Below are positions 5,775 to 5,954 of a DNA stretch of 5,954 nucleotides, one piece after another. The translations under genes and the position numbers were made by a program. Where the stretch lies: positions 1-5,954 of the forward strand of contig JBILSZ010000134.1 of NCBI GenBank assembly GCA_044371755.1, in the 5' to 3' direction. Below the pieces are notes generated by a model. That model searched no databases. It was not told where the DNA came from and saw only the letters and a list, made by a program, of their open reading frames with translations. Origin of the DNA: JAIXWP01 sp044371755. GTDB taxonomy: Bacteria > Bacteroidota > Bacteroidia > Flavobacteriales_D > Sanyastnellaceae. Each line of letters begins with the position of its first letter. The stretch's first letter is position 1.

Positions 5775-5851
5775 CCAACCTCCAACTTCCAATTTCCAAC
5801 TTCCAACTTCCAATTTCCAATTTCCAACTTCCAATTTCCAACTTCCAATCT
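5775..5851 (-). repeat. Eleven-unit CCAAYTT heptamer array in the pdhA-pdhC spacer
   Basis: Eleven consecutive 7-bp units over 77 bp: CCAACCT, then a mix of CCAACTT and CCAATTT, ending in CCAATCT. The sense (minus) strand reads as repeated GGAARTT. Degenerate units (CCTATTCT, CCCAATCT) continue to the pdhA stop. The array fills most of the 128-bp gap between pdhA and pdhC; the remaining 34 bp before pdhC is A+T-rich with no clear promoter or ribosome-binding site. Confidence 0.95.
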
Positions 5852-5868
5852 CCTATTCTCCCAATCTC

Positions 5869-5954
5869 TCAATCTTTTACGTACGGATAATCCTCCTGCA
5901 CATACACATCCTTGTAGATTTCATCGGCTGTTGGCAGTGGTGATTCTTCTGCAA
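5869..5954 (-). CDS. pdhA: Pyruvate dehydrogenase E1 component alpha subunit, C-terminal fragment
   Basis: Only the last 27 codons and the TGA stop lie in the window; the rest is beyond the right edge. The readable tail includes EESPLPTADEIYKDVYVQED and ends DYPYVKD. This matches the C-terminus of Bacteroidota E1-alpha as I know it, where the Y-x-D-V-Y-x-Q-x-D-Y-P ending is typical. E1-alpha, with E1-beta, is the thiamine diphosphate enzyme that decarboxylates pyruvate and acetylates the lipoyl arm of E2. The pdhC gene for E2 lies next on the same strand, 128 bp downstream, so the two are probably an operon, with the heptamer array inside the transcript. Confidence rests on the tail sequence together with the neighbour, because no catalytic motif is visible. 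Confidence 0.85.
   Translation of the reverse strand, partial: AEESPLPTADEIYKDVYVQEDYPYVKD

Noticed and set aside
5775..5851. CRISPR array
   Set aside because: Units are 7 bp with no unique spacers between them, and no cas genes are present. It is a simple tandem repeat.

Overview
The window looks like chromosomal DNA from a member of the Bacteroidota. The evidence is the sequence character of the pyruvate dehydrogenase E2 and E1-alpha proteins, a RecR of the Bacteroidota type, the lack of Shine-Dalgarno sites, and a TAnnTTTG promoter element, which is the -7 consensus of that phylum. The order or family cannot be fixed from this window. Nothing here points to a plasmid, phage, IS element or CRISPR array.

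Layout: on the minus strand, recR (1022-1639) is followed after 6 bp by a family 2 glycosyltransferase that runs off the left edge (1-1015). A 41-bp divergent spacer carries two mirror-image -7 elements and separates recR from a plus-strand sodium:solute symporter gene (1681-3186). The symporter converges on a minus-strand membrane protein with a C-terminal SRPBCC domain (3383-4345). Upstream of that, on the same strand, lie pdhC (E2 of pyruvate dehydrogenase, 4439-5740) and the last 27 codons of pdhA (E1-alpha, 5869 to the right edge). E1-alpha and E2 belong to one complex that turns pyruvate into acetyl-CoA. The SRPBCC protein has no evident link to it.

The most distinctive feature is the number of short tandem repeats. 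Every spacer from the symporter stop to the pdhA stop is largely built from 6-8 bp units: GGAGTA-like, AATTTCC/AATTCCA-like and GTCACTA. A further 6-bp array encodes the Ser/Pro/Gln linker of the E2 enzyme. The arrays reach into coding sequence: the repeat supplies the tail of the symporter, the last residues and stop of the SRPBCC protein, and the stop codon of pdhC. The spacer arrays with a clear purine bias are purine-rich on the sense strand of the gene upstream of them. A perfect hairpin interrupts the GGAGTA array.

I found no new defence, mobile or biosynthetic system. The repeat families, an altered Toprim residue in RecR and the mirrored divergent promoter are the points worth a second look. 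Protein and motif calls were made by eye; no searches were run.
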